Origin: Methylonatrum sp040877625
GTDB lineage: Bacteria > Pseudomonadota > Gammaproteobacteria > Nitrococcales > Aquisalimonadaceae
DNA length: 64,000 nucleotides
Direction: 5' to 3'
Assembly: GCA_040877625.1 (NCBI GenBank)
Contig: JBBDNK010000034.1
Span: forward strand, 62,001 to 126,000
Under the pieces are notes generated by a model, which saw only the letters and a list, made by a program, of their open reading frames with translations, had not been told where the DNA came from and did no database searches. A program made the position numbers and the translations under genes. This document shows, in pieces, positions 18,996-28,100 of the stretch (positions are counted from its first letter, which is position 1; each line of letters opens with the position of its first letter).

Positions 18996-20267
18996 TTATG
19001 CCCCCTGGCCAGCGGCGGTGCCGGGTTCCACCACCACCGGGCTGTCCACCGCAATGTGTTTGCCGGCACGCAGGGAAAACGCGGGCGTGAACGCCTCGGA
19101 GGCGGTTTCCGTGTCACCGCTGTTGTCACGCAGCTCGAAACGCCCGTGGAGGTGATTGAGCACTGCGATGTCGGCAACGCGGCCGACCGTGAGGCTGCCG
19201 ATCTCGTCTTTCATCCCGAGCATATCCGCCGGGTTGCTGGTGACGGTTGCGATAACGTCGCGCAGGGACATGCCCAGTGCACGCAACTCGGTCATGGCGT
19301 GGGTGAGGCAGAACCGCGTCTTGCCGTAAAAGGGATTGTCTTCCTTCGAATCCGTTCCCGGTGCCCCGACATGGGTGTTGTAGCCGTGCATGTCCGCGCC
19401 CAGGGTGTAGGGCTCAATTCCCGCCGCCATGACCCGGCGCGCCATGTCGAAGCTGAAATGCGAGCCGTGTCCGACATCGACGCGCAGCCCGCGCTCCAAC
19501 GCCACTTTGATGATGGGGTGCAGCTCACCCGTCCTGGTGGAAATGAAACCGCCGGGGTGGCGCGTGAAAGGGTGGGCGAGGATATCGCCGGCTGCCATGA
19601 TCGGCACCAGTTCCTCGATCACCGTATCCGGGTCGACAATGCCTTTTTCCTTTTCAGGCCAGAGCTGACCGAGGTGGATATACAGCGGCACGCCGATGCC
19701 GCGCGCGATATCGCGCGCCTTCCTGATGACGTCCATTCCCCACCGTGATTTGCCGCCGACTTCCGCATGCGCCTTGATGCCCTTGACCATGTCGCGGTTT
19801 TCCAGCCCGACGCGAATGGTGCGTTCCACATCGACATGTTCAGGGCTGTATAGCTGCGGATAATAATGGCCCTCCAGGCCGCCAACGAGGTAGGCCGACA
19901 GGAAGCAGAGTACCCGGCTGTCGGAGCGTTCGGCGATGAAATGCCGGAACGCCGGCAATGTCATGAGGCTGGGGCCGCCCTGATCAACCAGGGTCGAGAC
20001 GCCTGAGCGTACACCGCAGACATCGGCATTCAGACCGAAGCGTCCGGTCACATGTTCGAACACATGCGCGTGGGTATCGATCAGGCCGGCAGTCACAAGC
20101 TTGCCCCTGGCGTCGATGACCTCGCGCCCGGCTTCCGCTGGTATCCGCGGCTCCAACGCTGCAATCTTGCCGCTGCGGATACCGAGGTCGGCGATGCCGT
20201 CGTGACCGCTCGCTGGATCGACAACACGACCGCCCCGAAGAATGACGTCGTAGCGTGGTGACATCAT
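18996..20267 (-). CDS. Amidohydrolase/deacetylase family metallohydrolase
   Basis: 423 residues of the amidohydrolase superfamily. The HxH pair is in GLIDTHAHVFEH, the bridging Lys is in MVKGIKAHAE, further His ligands are in PLYIHLGQ and ILAHPFTRH, and the catalytic Asp is probably in TLGADMHGYN. The C-terminal part SLTVGRVADIAVL returns to the small beta domain as in dihydroorotase and D-aminoacylase relatives. AGGAGA lies 7 nt upstream of the start. It is the first gene of the operon with amidase and ggt, behind a sigma-54-type promoter. It probably opens a cyclic amide or removes an acyl group, but the true substrate is unknown. Confidence 0.88.
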   Translation of the reverse strand: MMSPRYDVILRGGRVVDPASGHDGIADLGIRSGKIAALEPRIPAEAGREVIDARGKLVTAGLIDTHAHVFEHVTGRFGLNADVCGVRSGVSTLVDQGGPSLMTLPAFRHFIAERSDSRVLCFLSAYLVGGLEGHYYPQLYSPEHVDVERTIRVGLENRDMVKGIKAHAEVGGKSRWGMDVIRKARDIARGIGVPLYIHLGQLWPEKEKGIVDPDTVIEELVPIMAAGDILAHPFTRHPGGFISTRTGELHPIIKVALERGLRVDVGHGSHFSFDMARRVMAAGIEPYTLGADMHGYNTHVGAPGTDSKEDNPFYGKTRFCLTHAMTELRALGMSLRDVIATVTSNPADMLGMKDEIGSLTVGRVADIAVLNHLHGRFELRDNSGDTETASEAFTPAFSLRAGKHIAVDSPVVVEPGTAAGQGA

Positions 20268-20365
20268 GAAGTGTCTCTCCTGCTCAGTTTCCCGGTCTGT
20301 TACCGGTTTTGCGCATGTGTGACATCCGGGATGCCTGCTGAACTGATTGTGCCGGTTCTGTAGTA

Positions 20366-20381
20366 TGCATTTACCAGGCCA
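20366..20381 (-). promoter_or_regulatory. Sigma-54 promoter for amidohydrolase-amidase-ggt operon
   Basis: The minus strand reads TGGCCTGGTAAATGCA. GG and GC are separated by exactly ten bases and most consensus positions match (TGGC--G-N4--TGCA). It is about 100 bases upstream of the amidohydrolase start, in the short divergent region shared with the DUF1116 gene. It was found independently of the promoter at 15935 and supports common nitrogen control. I did not find a convincing NtrC palindrome beside it. Confidence 0.6.
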
Positions 20382-20414
20382 ACGTATTTACGGCCGGCTT
20401 TCAGGAGTGAACGC

Positions 20415-21596
20415 ATGAATACCACGGGTTCCGGGTTCAGAGCCGATGAAGCGTCTACGCTGCGTGCCGCGACCCGCATGGCCGACGTGCGGCCGATATG
20501 GCACGCCACCGGGCGTGCCGATGCATTGCTCGGCCTCGGGCGCCGGCAGCTCCTGCACGCCGGGCCACCGGTTCGGACCCCCTCCGCGTTGACCCAGCCA
20601 CTGCTCAATGCGGCCTGCGCGGCCCTGCTGTTCGAGGGCGAGGCTGCCGACCCGGCAGAGGCTCGCCGGCTGATTGTCTCTGGCGAGGTCCGGCTGCGCC
20701 CTGCCCAGGACCTTGACGTGGTGACGCCGCTCGCGGCGGTGGTGTCACCCTCCATGTGGTTGCACGCGGTCGCCGATGTCGAGGATGCGTCCCTGGTTGC
20801 GTATTCGCCGTTGAACGAGGGTGCCGGTCCGGCGCAACGATTCGGTTGCCTGAATGCCGAGGTGGTCGAGCGGCTTGCGTTCGTGCACCGCGTAATCGGC
20901 CCGGCGATCGCGGCAGCGAAATTTGCAGCCGTTGATCTACTGGAGCTGGCTCTGCAGGGACTGAACCGGGGCGACGAACTGCATGCGCGAGTCGGTGTAG
21001 GATCCATGCTGCTTGCCGAGCGCTTGCGGGGGCATGGGTATTCCAGCGAAGTCACGGATTTTCTCGCTGGCAACACACACGGATTTCTGAATCCGTGGAT
21101 GGCGGCCTGCCGATGCATGATGGCGGCGGCCGGTAGGCGGCAGGAGGGGCAACTGCTGATCGCGGCGGGCGGCAACGGCATGGATTTCGGCATCCAGCTC
21201 GCCAGCGCACCCGGGCAGTGGCTGAGCGCGCCGGCGGAAGTACCGGAAGGCCCGCCGATGTCGCCGGAGCTGGCATCGCGGCCACGGCTGGCGGCGATCG
21301 GCGACAGCGCGGTGATCGATGCCGTCGGGTTTGGCGCGCTGGCCCTGGATGCGGCGCCCGAGCACGCCGCCATTCTCGATCCAGCGCTTGTCGAGGCCAT
21401 GAATCGGGTTTCGGAAACCCTACTGAGCGTAACCCATCCGGTGCTGAATCGCCCGGTGGGTGTCAACGCAGCGCGCGTAACGGCCTCAACCCTGCCCGGT
21501 GTCTGTCTCGCCGCGCTCGATGCGCAGGGTGAACGCGGCCTCATCGGTCTTGGTCTGGCGCGGCATCCCTCGGCGCTTTACGCCAATGCCGGGTAA
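20415..21596 (+). CDS. DUF1116 family protein (AllG/YlbE-like)
   Basis: 393 residues; AGGAG lies 8 nt before the ATG. Family marks of DUF1116 in order are LLHAGPPV near residue 45, the LFEGEA segment near 73, LNEGAGPAQRFG near 135, LNRGDELHAR near 185, GFLNPWMAACRCMM near 225, NGMDFGIQL near 260 and AAIGDSAVID near 295. E. coli YlbE is now assigned as AllG, part of the AllFGH oxamate carbamoyltransferase of allantoin degradation; no AllF or AllH partner is seen here. The usual PCHHH-x-VGPMAG stretch is replaced by PAQDLDVVTPLAAVV, so the active site may differ. It is divergent from the amidohydrolase operon and probably part of the same pathway. Confidence 0.8.
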   Translation: MNTTGSGFRADEASTLRAATRMADVRPIWHATGRADALLGLGRRQLLHAGPPVRTPSALTQPLLNAACAALLFEGEAADPAEARRLIVSGEVRLRPAQDLDVVTPLAAVVSPSMWLHAVADVEDASLVAYSPLNEGAGPAQRFGCLNAEVVERLAFVHRVIGPAIAAAKFAAVDLLELALQGLNRGDELHARVGVGSMLLAERLRGHGYSSEVTDFLAGNTHGFLNPWMAACRCMMAAAGRRQEGQLLIAAGGNGMDFGIQLASAPGQWLSAPAEVPEGPPMSPELASRPRLAAIGDSAVIDAVGFGALALDAAPEHAAILDPALVEAMNRVSETLLSVTHPVLNRPVGVNAARVTASTLPGVCLAALDAQGERGLIGLGLARHPSALYANAG

Positions 21597-21640
21597 CCCT
21601 GTTGAGACTCCACACCTAGGCGTGCCGGGGCGTCTCCCGT

Positions 21641-22501
21641 TCAGGCGCCAAGGCCGCCAAGCTTGCCGGCCTGGTAATCGCTGATGGCCTGCATGATCTC
21701 CTCGCGGGTGTTCATCACGAACGGTCCATGCGCGACCACCGGCTCGCCCAGCGGCTGCGCGTGCCCGAACAGCACCACGGCATCGTCCAGGGCCTCCAGC
21801 TCCACCGTGTCGCCGTCATCGTTGAGCTCCACCAGGTTGAAGGACTCGGCCGTCTCGCCGGCCACGGCAACCGCGCCGCGCACGATGTAGAGAAACACGT
21901 TGCGACCCGGTTCGACGGTAAATTCCACATGGCCGCCGGGCGCGAAGTGCACCGTCATCATGTGCACATCGATGAGCGACTTGATGGGGCCGGCATGTCC
22001 GTCCCAACTGCCGGAGATGAGGTTGACGGTTACCCGGTCGTCGTCGGTGGTGAATGACGGGATGTCCTGCTTCTGCAGGCCGGTGTAGGCGGGCTCGGTC
22101 ATTTTCAGTCTGGAGGGCAGGTTCACCCACAATTGCAGGATCTCGAGCGGCCCGCCTTGCCGTTTGAACTGCTCGGGAGAAAGTTCCGAGTGCACCACAC
22201 CGCTGCCGGCCGTCATCCACTGCACGCCGCCGCCCGAGATGATGCTCTCGTGACCGCCGGAATCCCGATGCGCAAGATCGCCGTCAAGGATGAAGGTGAC
22301 GGTCTCGAAGCCCCGATGCGGATGCGGCGCGAAGGGCAGCCCGTGATTGCCGGGTGGATAGATCTGCGGCCCATGGTGGTTGAGAAACAGGAACGGATCC
22401 ACCTGATCGACGGCCGGCCCTGGAAGCGGGCGGCTGGTCATCAGATCGCCGATGTCGTCGCGGTAGGCCGGGTGTTGCTGGCGGAGGGTTCGGACGCTCA
22501 T
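21641..22501 (-). CDS. Pirin family protein
   Basis: 286 residues, bicupin. The N-terminal metal site is visible in FAPHPHRGFETVTFIL and in SGVVHSE, giving the three His and one Glu of pirins. The C-terminal pirin domain follows, with FLYIVRGAVAV. Bacterial pirins such as YhhW can act as quercetinases; others act as regulators by protein contact. It is cytoplasmic. The gene stands alone, convergent with the DUF1116 gene, with only 44 bases between their stops. Confidence 0.92.
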   Translation of the reverse strand: MSVRTLRQQHPAYRDDIGDLMTSRPLPGPAVDQVDPFLFLNHHGPQIYPPGNHGLPFAPHPHRGFETVTFILDGDLAHRDSGGHESIISGGGVQWMTAGSGVVHSELSPEQFKRQGGPLEILQLWVNLPSRLKMTEPAYTGLQKQDIPSFTTDDDRVTVNLISGSWDGHAGPIKSLIDVHMMTVHFAPGGHVEFTVEPGRNVFLYIVRGAVAVAGETAESFNLVELNDDGDTVELEALDDAVVLFGHAQPLGEPVVAHGPFVMNTREEIMQAISDYQAGKLGGLGA

Positions 22502-22713
22502 GACGACGATGCTCCAGTTCCGTAATGATGGATATCGGGCCGCTCAGCCCAATCTGGGGGCGCCGGGCTGACAGGTCAACCAGCCTATCGTCAATTGGCA
22601 ACAGGTGGAAATTCACTTCCATGAGCCCCATCCTTGGTTGCACTGCAATTGGCAGCATGAACAATTTTACTGAAGCCGGAGTACTTTCCGGCCTGATTTG
22701 ACAGGAGATGACG

Positions 22714-23283
22714 ATGCGCAAGACTCTGGTAGCACTGATGTTATTGATGCCGATCGGGGTCATGGCCCAGACGCCGAGCTATACCCATGTCGAGGGTGGA
22801 CTCGACATCGTCGACCCACCCGGGCGCTTCGGCGGCAGCGATACCGGCGTGCTGGTCCGGGGTTCGCTGGCCCTGGACGAGCTTATTTTCGTGCGCGCGG
22901 CGTTGTCTTCGCACCGCTACAGCGAGCGCGTCGGACCGCCCCCTCGCACCCGCGTGACCGTGGACCGGGATCTGCTGTCCGCGGGGGTTGGCTTTCGCGT
23001 TCCCACCGAACAACTCTTCGATCTCTACGGTGCCGCCGACGTGCTTTATGATTTTGGGGACGCCGATGACGCCGGTTTCCGTCTCGAAGGTGGTGCAAAA
23101 GCTGTGCTCGAGGGTGGCTGGGACAGCACCGCCGGCTTGCGCGTAGAGCGTCTCGACGATCGGAACTTCGTCCAGGTGTTCGCCAGCACCTGGTATGAGC
23201 TCGCGCCTCAGTTCTCGCTCGGTGGCGAACTGGCCGTGGGTGATTTCGACGAGGTTCTGCTTGGCGCCCGTTATCGGTTCTGA
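22714..23283 (+). CDS. Outer-membrane beta-barrel protein
   Basis: 189 residues from ATG 22714, with AGGAG at 22703-22707; an ATG at 22708 abuts the ribosome site and is less likely. A signal peptide (MRKTLVALMLLMPIGVMAQ) is followed by alternating amphipathic strands such as YTHVEGGLDIV and GVLVRGSLALDELIFVRAAL, and a C-terminal strand ending in ARYRF. The terminal Phe is the usual BAM-recognised end. Eight strands would fit. The exact family is not recognised; it looks like a small lineage-specific porin-like protein. It is a single gene with a hairpin-like GCCGGA/TCCGGC at 22675-22692 upstream. Confidence 0.75.
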   Translation: MRKTLVALMLLMPIGVMAQTPSYTHVEGGLDIVDPPGRFGGSDTGVLVRGSLALDELIFVRAALSSHRYSERVGPPPRTRVTVDRDLLSAGVGFRVPTEQLFDLYGAADVLYDFGDADDAGFRLEGGAKAVLEGGWDSTAGLRVERLDDRNFVQVFASTWYELAPQFSLGGELAVGDFDEVLLGARYRF

Positions 23284-23342
23284 TCGAACCGGCCCGTAGA
23301 TCTAAGCGGTGCGACGCGGCCAGGGACGGCCGTGCGCCGGCG

Positions 23343-25193
23343 TCAGGGTTGCGACTTGCGCCAGGGTAGCGCGGTCTGATTGCGCAACAGGCTGGCGAAC
23401 TGGTCGGCCGGAATCGGTTTGCTGTAATAATATCCTTGTGCTGCCGGACAGCCATGATCCTTCAGGAATCGGGCCTGCTTTGCGGTCTCCACGCCTTCGG
23501 CAATGATCTTCAACCCCAGGCTCCGGGCTATGGCCAGGATGCCGGTCACGATGGCTGTATCGTGGCGATCCTGCTCGATACCGGAGACGAACGAACGGTC
23601 GATCTTGACGGTATGGATGGGAAAACGCCGCAGATAGGTCAGGCTTGAATAGCCGACGCCGAAATCGTCAATGGCGAGCTGGATACCCATTTCGTCGAGT
23701 TGCTTCAGGGTGTTCAGGTTATCGCTGCTGGGATGTATCAGAAGGCTCTCCGTTATCTCCAGTTCCAGCATGCCGGCGGGTACCCCCGAGGCCTCCAGGA
23801 TACGTTTCACGCTGTCCTGAAAACCATGTCGGTAGAGCTGTCGCGCGGACAGATTGACGGCAATCCCCAAATCCTCGTGGCCGGCCTGGTGCCACCGCGT
23901 GAGCTGCTCGCAGGCCTGTTCGAGTGCCCATTCCCCCAGCGCCAGGATGAGGCCGGTATCCTCCGCCACAGCGATAAAATCTTCACACGGGATGGGTTCC
24001 GCTTCGGGTTTGCACCAGCGCAGCAGTGCTTCGGCGGAGCGTATGCGGCCGTCTCCCAGGGTCACCTGCGGCTGGTAGTAAAGGGTGAATTCGCCCCGGG
24101 CCAGCGCCTCCCGCAGCTGGTTCTCCATGGTCAGACGGCGTTCGATGGTGGCGTTGAGGGCGGGAGTGAAGTGCTGATAATTGCCGCGGTTGCACGCCTT
24201 GGCGTAATACATCGCGGTGTCGGCGGTGCGCAGTAGGTCCTGCGCATCCGCGCCGTCCCTGGGATAGAAGCTGATGCCGATGCTGCCGCTGACGTGCAGT
24301 TCGTGCCCGTCTATTTCAAAGGGCTGCTTCATGATCTGCAGTATCTTGTCCGCAACCAATGCCGCATCCTCATGGTCGGTCAACGCAGGCAGGGCCAGTG
24401 CAAACTCGTCACCGCCCAGGCGGGCGATGCTGTCGCCCTTGCGTACACATTGCTGCAGACGCATAGCCACCGCCTGCAGCACGCGATCGCCAACCTGGTG
24501 GCCGAGAGAGTCGTTGATCCGCTTGAAAAAATCCAGGTCCAGGAACAGCATGGCGATGTACTGATGGCTGCGTTCGGCCTGCGCAATCGCCTGTACCACC
24601 CGGTCCTCCAGCAGGGTGCGGTTGGGTAACCCGGTCAGGGGGTCATGATGGGCCAGGTAGCGGATATGTTGTTCCGCCCGCCTGCGTTCGCTGACCTCGG
24701 TGGCCAACCGGCTGTTGATCTGTTCCAGTCTGCTATTGGCGCTGCCCAGTTCCGCGGTTCGCTCCTTGACCCGTTCTTCAAGGCGCTGCTGCAATTGCCG
24801 CAACGACAGGTGCGTCCTTATGCGGGCAAGCACTTCCTCGGCATGAAAGGGTTTGACGATGTAGTCGATGCCGCCGACCGCGAAGGCGTCCATCTTGTTG
24901 AGAACCTCGCCCGCCGCACTGAGAAAAATAACCGGGACCTCGCTGCTGTGCGGATTGTTCTTGAGCGCCCTGCACACCTCATAGCCGTTCATGTCGGGCA
25001 TCAGGATATCCAGCAGGATCAGGTCGGGGAGGGTGTGCTCGATGAAGCGTAATGCCAGCCTGCCGTCATCCACCGGGTGAACCAGATACCCTGCGTTGGT
25101 GAGCATCTTCATCAGCAGCAGCAGGTTCGCGGGGGTGTCGTCAACGATCAGTATTCTGCCTTTCGACGTGTCGGCATCGCTATCGCTGCTCAT
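23343..25193 (-). CDS. Response regulator with GGDEF and EAL domains
   Basis: 616 residues: REC domain (about 12-130, phospho-acceptor Asp62 in LILLDILMPDMNG), a coiled coil (about 135-180), GGDEF (intact ARLGGDEFALAL near 255-265), and EAL (SAEALLRW near 388, later DDFGVGYSS and KIDRSFVSGI). Both catalytic motifs look intact, so it could make and degrade cyclic di-GMP. Its ATG overlaps the stop of the large hybrid sensor kinase by 4 bases, so it is very likely the output of that kinase. It is cytoplasmic. It would link an unknown external signal to biofilm or motility choice. Confidence 0.93.
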   Translation of the reverse strand: MSSDSDADTSKGRILIVDDTPANLLLLMKMLTNAGYLVHPVDDGRLALRFIEHTLPDLILLDILMPDMNGYEVCRALKNNPHSSEVPVIFLSAAGEVLNKMDAFAVGGIDYIVKPFHAEEVLARIRTHLSLRQLQQRLEERVKERTAELGSANSRLEQINSRLATEVSERRRAEQHIRYLAHHDPLTGLPNRTLLEDRVVQAIAQAERSHQYIAMLFLDLDFFKRINDSLGHQVGDRVLQAVAMRLQQCVRKGDSIARLGGDEFALALPALTDHEDAALVADKILQIMKQPFEIDGHELHVSGSIGISFYPRDGADAQDLLRTADTAMYYAKACNRGNYQHFTPALNATIERRLTMENQLREALARGEFTLYYQPQVTLGDGRIRSAEALLRWCKPEAEPIPCEDFIAVAEDTGLILALGEWALEQACEQLTRWHQAGHEDLGIAVNLSARQLYRHGFQDSVKRILEASGVPAGMLELEITESLLIHPSSDNLNTLKQLDEMGIQLAIDDFGVGYSSLTYLRRFPIHTVKIDRSFVSGIEQDRHDTAIVTGILAIARSLGLKIIAEGVETAKQARFLKDHGCPAAQGYYYSKPIPADQFASLLRNQTALPWRKSQP

Positions 25194-28100
25194 GATCGGG
25201 GCTCCTGCCTGGGTTGATCGTCCACCTGCTGGATCAGGCGCCAGATCCGCGAGTACTGGAAATCCCGTGCAAATGCGGCGAGTTGATCGGCAAGTTCGGG
25301 GCTGTGGCGCCGAATGACGCTGATGATCTCCATGATTGCCCCCGAGTCCAACCGCGCCAGGGCATCGTCCAGGCTGGCGCGCACCTCGGTGGGTAGCAAT
25401 CTCAGGGCGTTCAGGCAGGTTGCCGTGGAGGCCACGACGGGAACGGCGTCGTCCGGCTCCTCCTGGTAGATGAAGCTGATATTCAGGTGCTTCTGCAATA
25501 GAGCAAAAATGTCTTCATCGCGAAATGGTTTGCGCAGGAAATCGTCGCAGCCCGCCGCCAGAATTTCGGCGCGGTCCTCTTCGAAGCTGCTGGCGGTCAA
25601 TGCCACGATCCTGGTCGTGTGGCCGTGGGGTGTTTTCTTGATCATTCGCGTCGCGGCGCAGCCATCCATGACCGGCATGCGCAGATCCATCCAGATCAGG
25701 TGAGGATGCCAGGCCTGCCAGGCATCCACCGCTTCCTTGCCGTTGCTGGCCTCGCTGACTTCAAAGTCCAGCGGTTCGAGCAGTCGAACCAGCAACTGGC
25801 GCATGTTCGGGCGGTCGTCCACGACCAGAATGCGGTATGAAGGCTGGCCAGGTGCCAGCGCCACCACGCGACGCGCGTTCGGCGGCGCTGATTCGGACAC
25901 CGCGTCGGCGCCGACAACGTCCACGGGCAGATCGAGCCGCACCACCGTGCCCAGGTCCGGTTCACTGCTCAACTGCAGATCGCCGCCGAGCAGTTGTGCA
26001 AACCGTCGGCTGATAACCAGGCCCAGCCCGGTACCTTCCTGTGTCTGGCGACCAGCTTTGGCCTGTACGAAGGCGTGGAAAAGTAACTGCTGCTCCTCGA
26101 CCGGGATGCCGGGACCGGTGTCGCTGACCGTAAAGCGCAGTCGGCAGTGATCGGTGTCGGCGGCATCGTCGTCGCCAAGCCGGCCAACGTGCAGCGTAAC
26201 GCTGCCCTGCGGTGTGAACTTCAGCGCATTGCTCAGCAGGTTCGTCAGTATCTGCTGCAATTTGACATGATCTGTCCGAATATAACGAGGCACGTCGGCA
26301 TCGCGTTCAAAGGTCAGCTTTAATTGCTTGCTCTGGGCGGTGACGGCGAACATGTCCTCGAGAATATCCAGCAGCTGGTGAAGGTCGAGGGGCGTAACCT
26401 CCCGCACTGACCGGCCTGCCTCGATCTTGGAAAGATCCAGCACCTGATTGATCAGAGTATGCAGATGCTCGCCGCTACGCAGGATGATGCCGAGATCTTC
26501 GCGCGCCCTTGGGGGCAGGTTCGCCTCCCGGTTGAGAAGCCGGCTGAAGCCCAGAATGGCGTTCAGGGGCGTGCGCAGTTCGTGGCTCATATTGGCGAGA
26601 AACTCGCTTTTTGCGGCATTCGCGACTTCCGCCGCCCGCGTGGCGATTTCCAGGTCCCGCGTGCGCTCGGCGACCTGCTGTTTGAGCTGCCGGCTGTATC
26701 GCTCGATGTTCCGGATCCGCAGGTGAATTCCGGAGAAGATCAGCACCAGCACGAAAGCGCCGGCCAGGCTTCTGAACCACAGCGTCTCCCACCAGGGTGG
26801 CGTGATAGTGATCAGTGTTGCGGTGCCGGACTCATTCCATATGCCATCGTTGTTGGAGCCCTTGACGCGGAAGACGTAGTCTCCCGCGTTCAGGTTGGTA
26901 TAGGTCACCAGTCGATTGCCGGCGCTGGTATGCATCCAGTCTGAATCGAAGCCTTCCAGCATGTAGGCATACTGGTTCTTCTCCGACGCCGCATAGTTCA
27001 GAGCGGCGAACCTGATGCTGAAAACGGACTGATCGTGGGTGAGTGTGATGCGTTCGGTGAGCCCTATGATCGTCTGCAGCGGTGACCCGTTGCGCCCCGG
27101 CCTCACCGGTTGATTGAAGAGCAGGAAATCGGTCAGCACGATGGGCGGGACATGAGGATTATCCTGCAGACGGTCGGGATAGAAGGCGCTCAGGCCGTAG
27201 ACCCCGCCAAAATACAGTCTGCCGTCGGCGGCCCTGGCCTGGGCCCGCCAGGAGAATTGATTGCTCTGCAGGCCGTCGGTTCTGTCATAGGTGCGGAAGC
27301 TGCGTTCAACTGGATCGAACCGTGACAGGCCGTTGGCGGTGCCCAGCCATAAACGGCCCTGCGCATCTTCCAGAATGCTCACCACGCCGTTGGCGGGTAA
27401 GCCATCGCTTCTGGTGTAGTGATGGGTAAAGGTCTCGGTGGTCAAGTCAAACCGGAACAGGCCCTGTTCCGCGCCCGCCCACAGGGCGTTGTTGTCGTCC
27501 AGATACATGGCGTGAACCCGGTTATCGGCTTCACTGCCCGGGCGGTCGGGGTCGAGCAGAAACGATGTAAATGTGCCGGTGGAACGGTCGAAGCGGACAA
27601 TGCCCGCATTGACAGTGGCAACCCAGATAGTGCCGGCGCGGTCTTCCTGTAGAGCGATCGCGTACTTGGTGGGCAGGCTCCTCGGATCCGCCGGATCCTG
27701 GGTGTAATGGGTGAAGGTGTTGCCGTCGAAATAGTCGAGGCCGACGCCATGTAAGCCGATCCAGAGTCCACCGCCGCTGTCGACGAGCAGGGTGTCAATG
27801 AAATCGCCGTTGATGCCGTTCGGGTTGCCGAGGTCAAATCGGTGGTGCGTGAATCCCTGCCCGTCGAATCGATTCAGGCCGCCGCCGTTGGTTCCGACCC
27901 AGAGGTCTCCTCCGGGGGCTTCGGCCACTGCCCGTACATCCTGGTGGCTGAGGCTGCGGGGATCGCCGGGGGCGGGGAGGTAACGGGTAAATGCACTGCC
28001 GTCAAAATGGTTCAGGCCGCCGCCGGCGGTGCCGACCCACAGGGCCCCGGTGCGTTCGGCGTGGATGGCGAGCACGGCATTATGGCTAAGGCTTTGCGGG

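Noticed and set aside
20490..20530. GGCACGCC-ACCG-GGCGTGCC palindrome in the DUF1116 gene as an NtrC site
   Set aside because: The spacing does not fit GCACY-N5-RGTGC and it lies within coding sequence, so codon use explains it.
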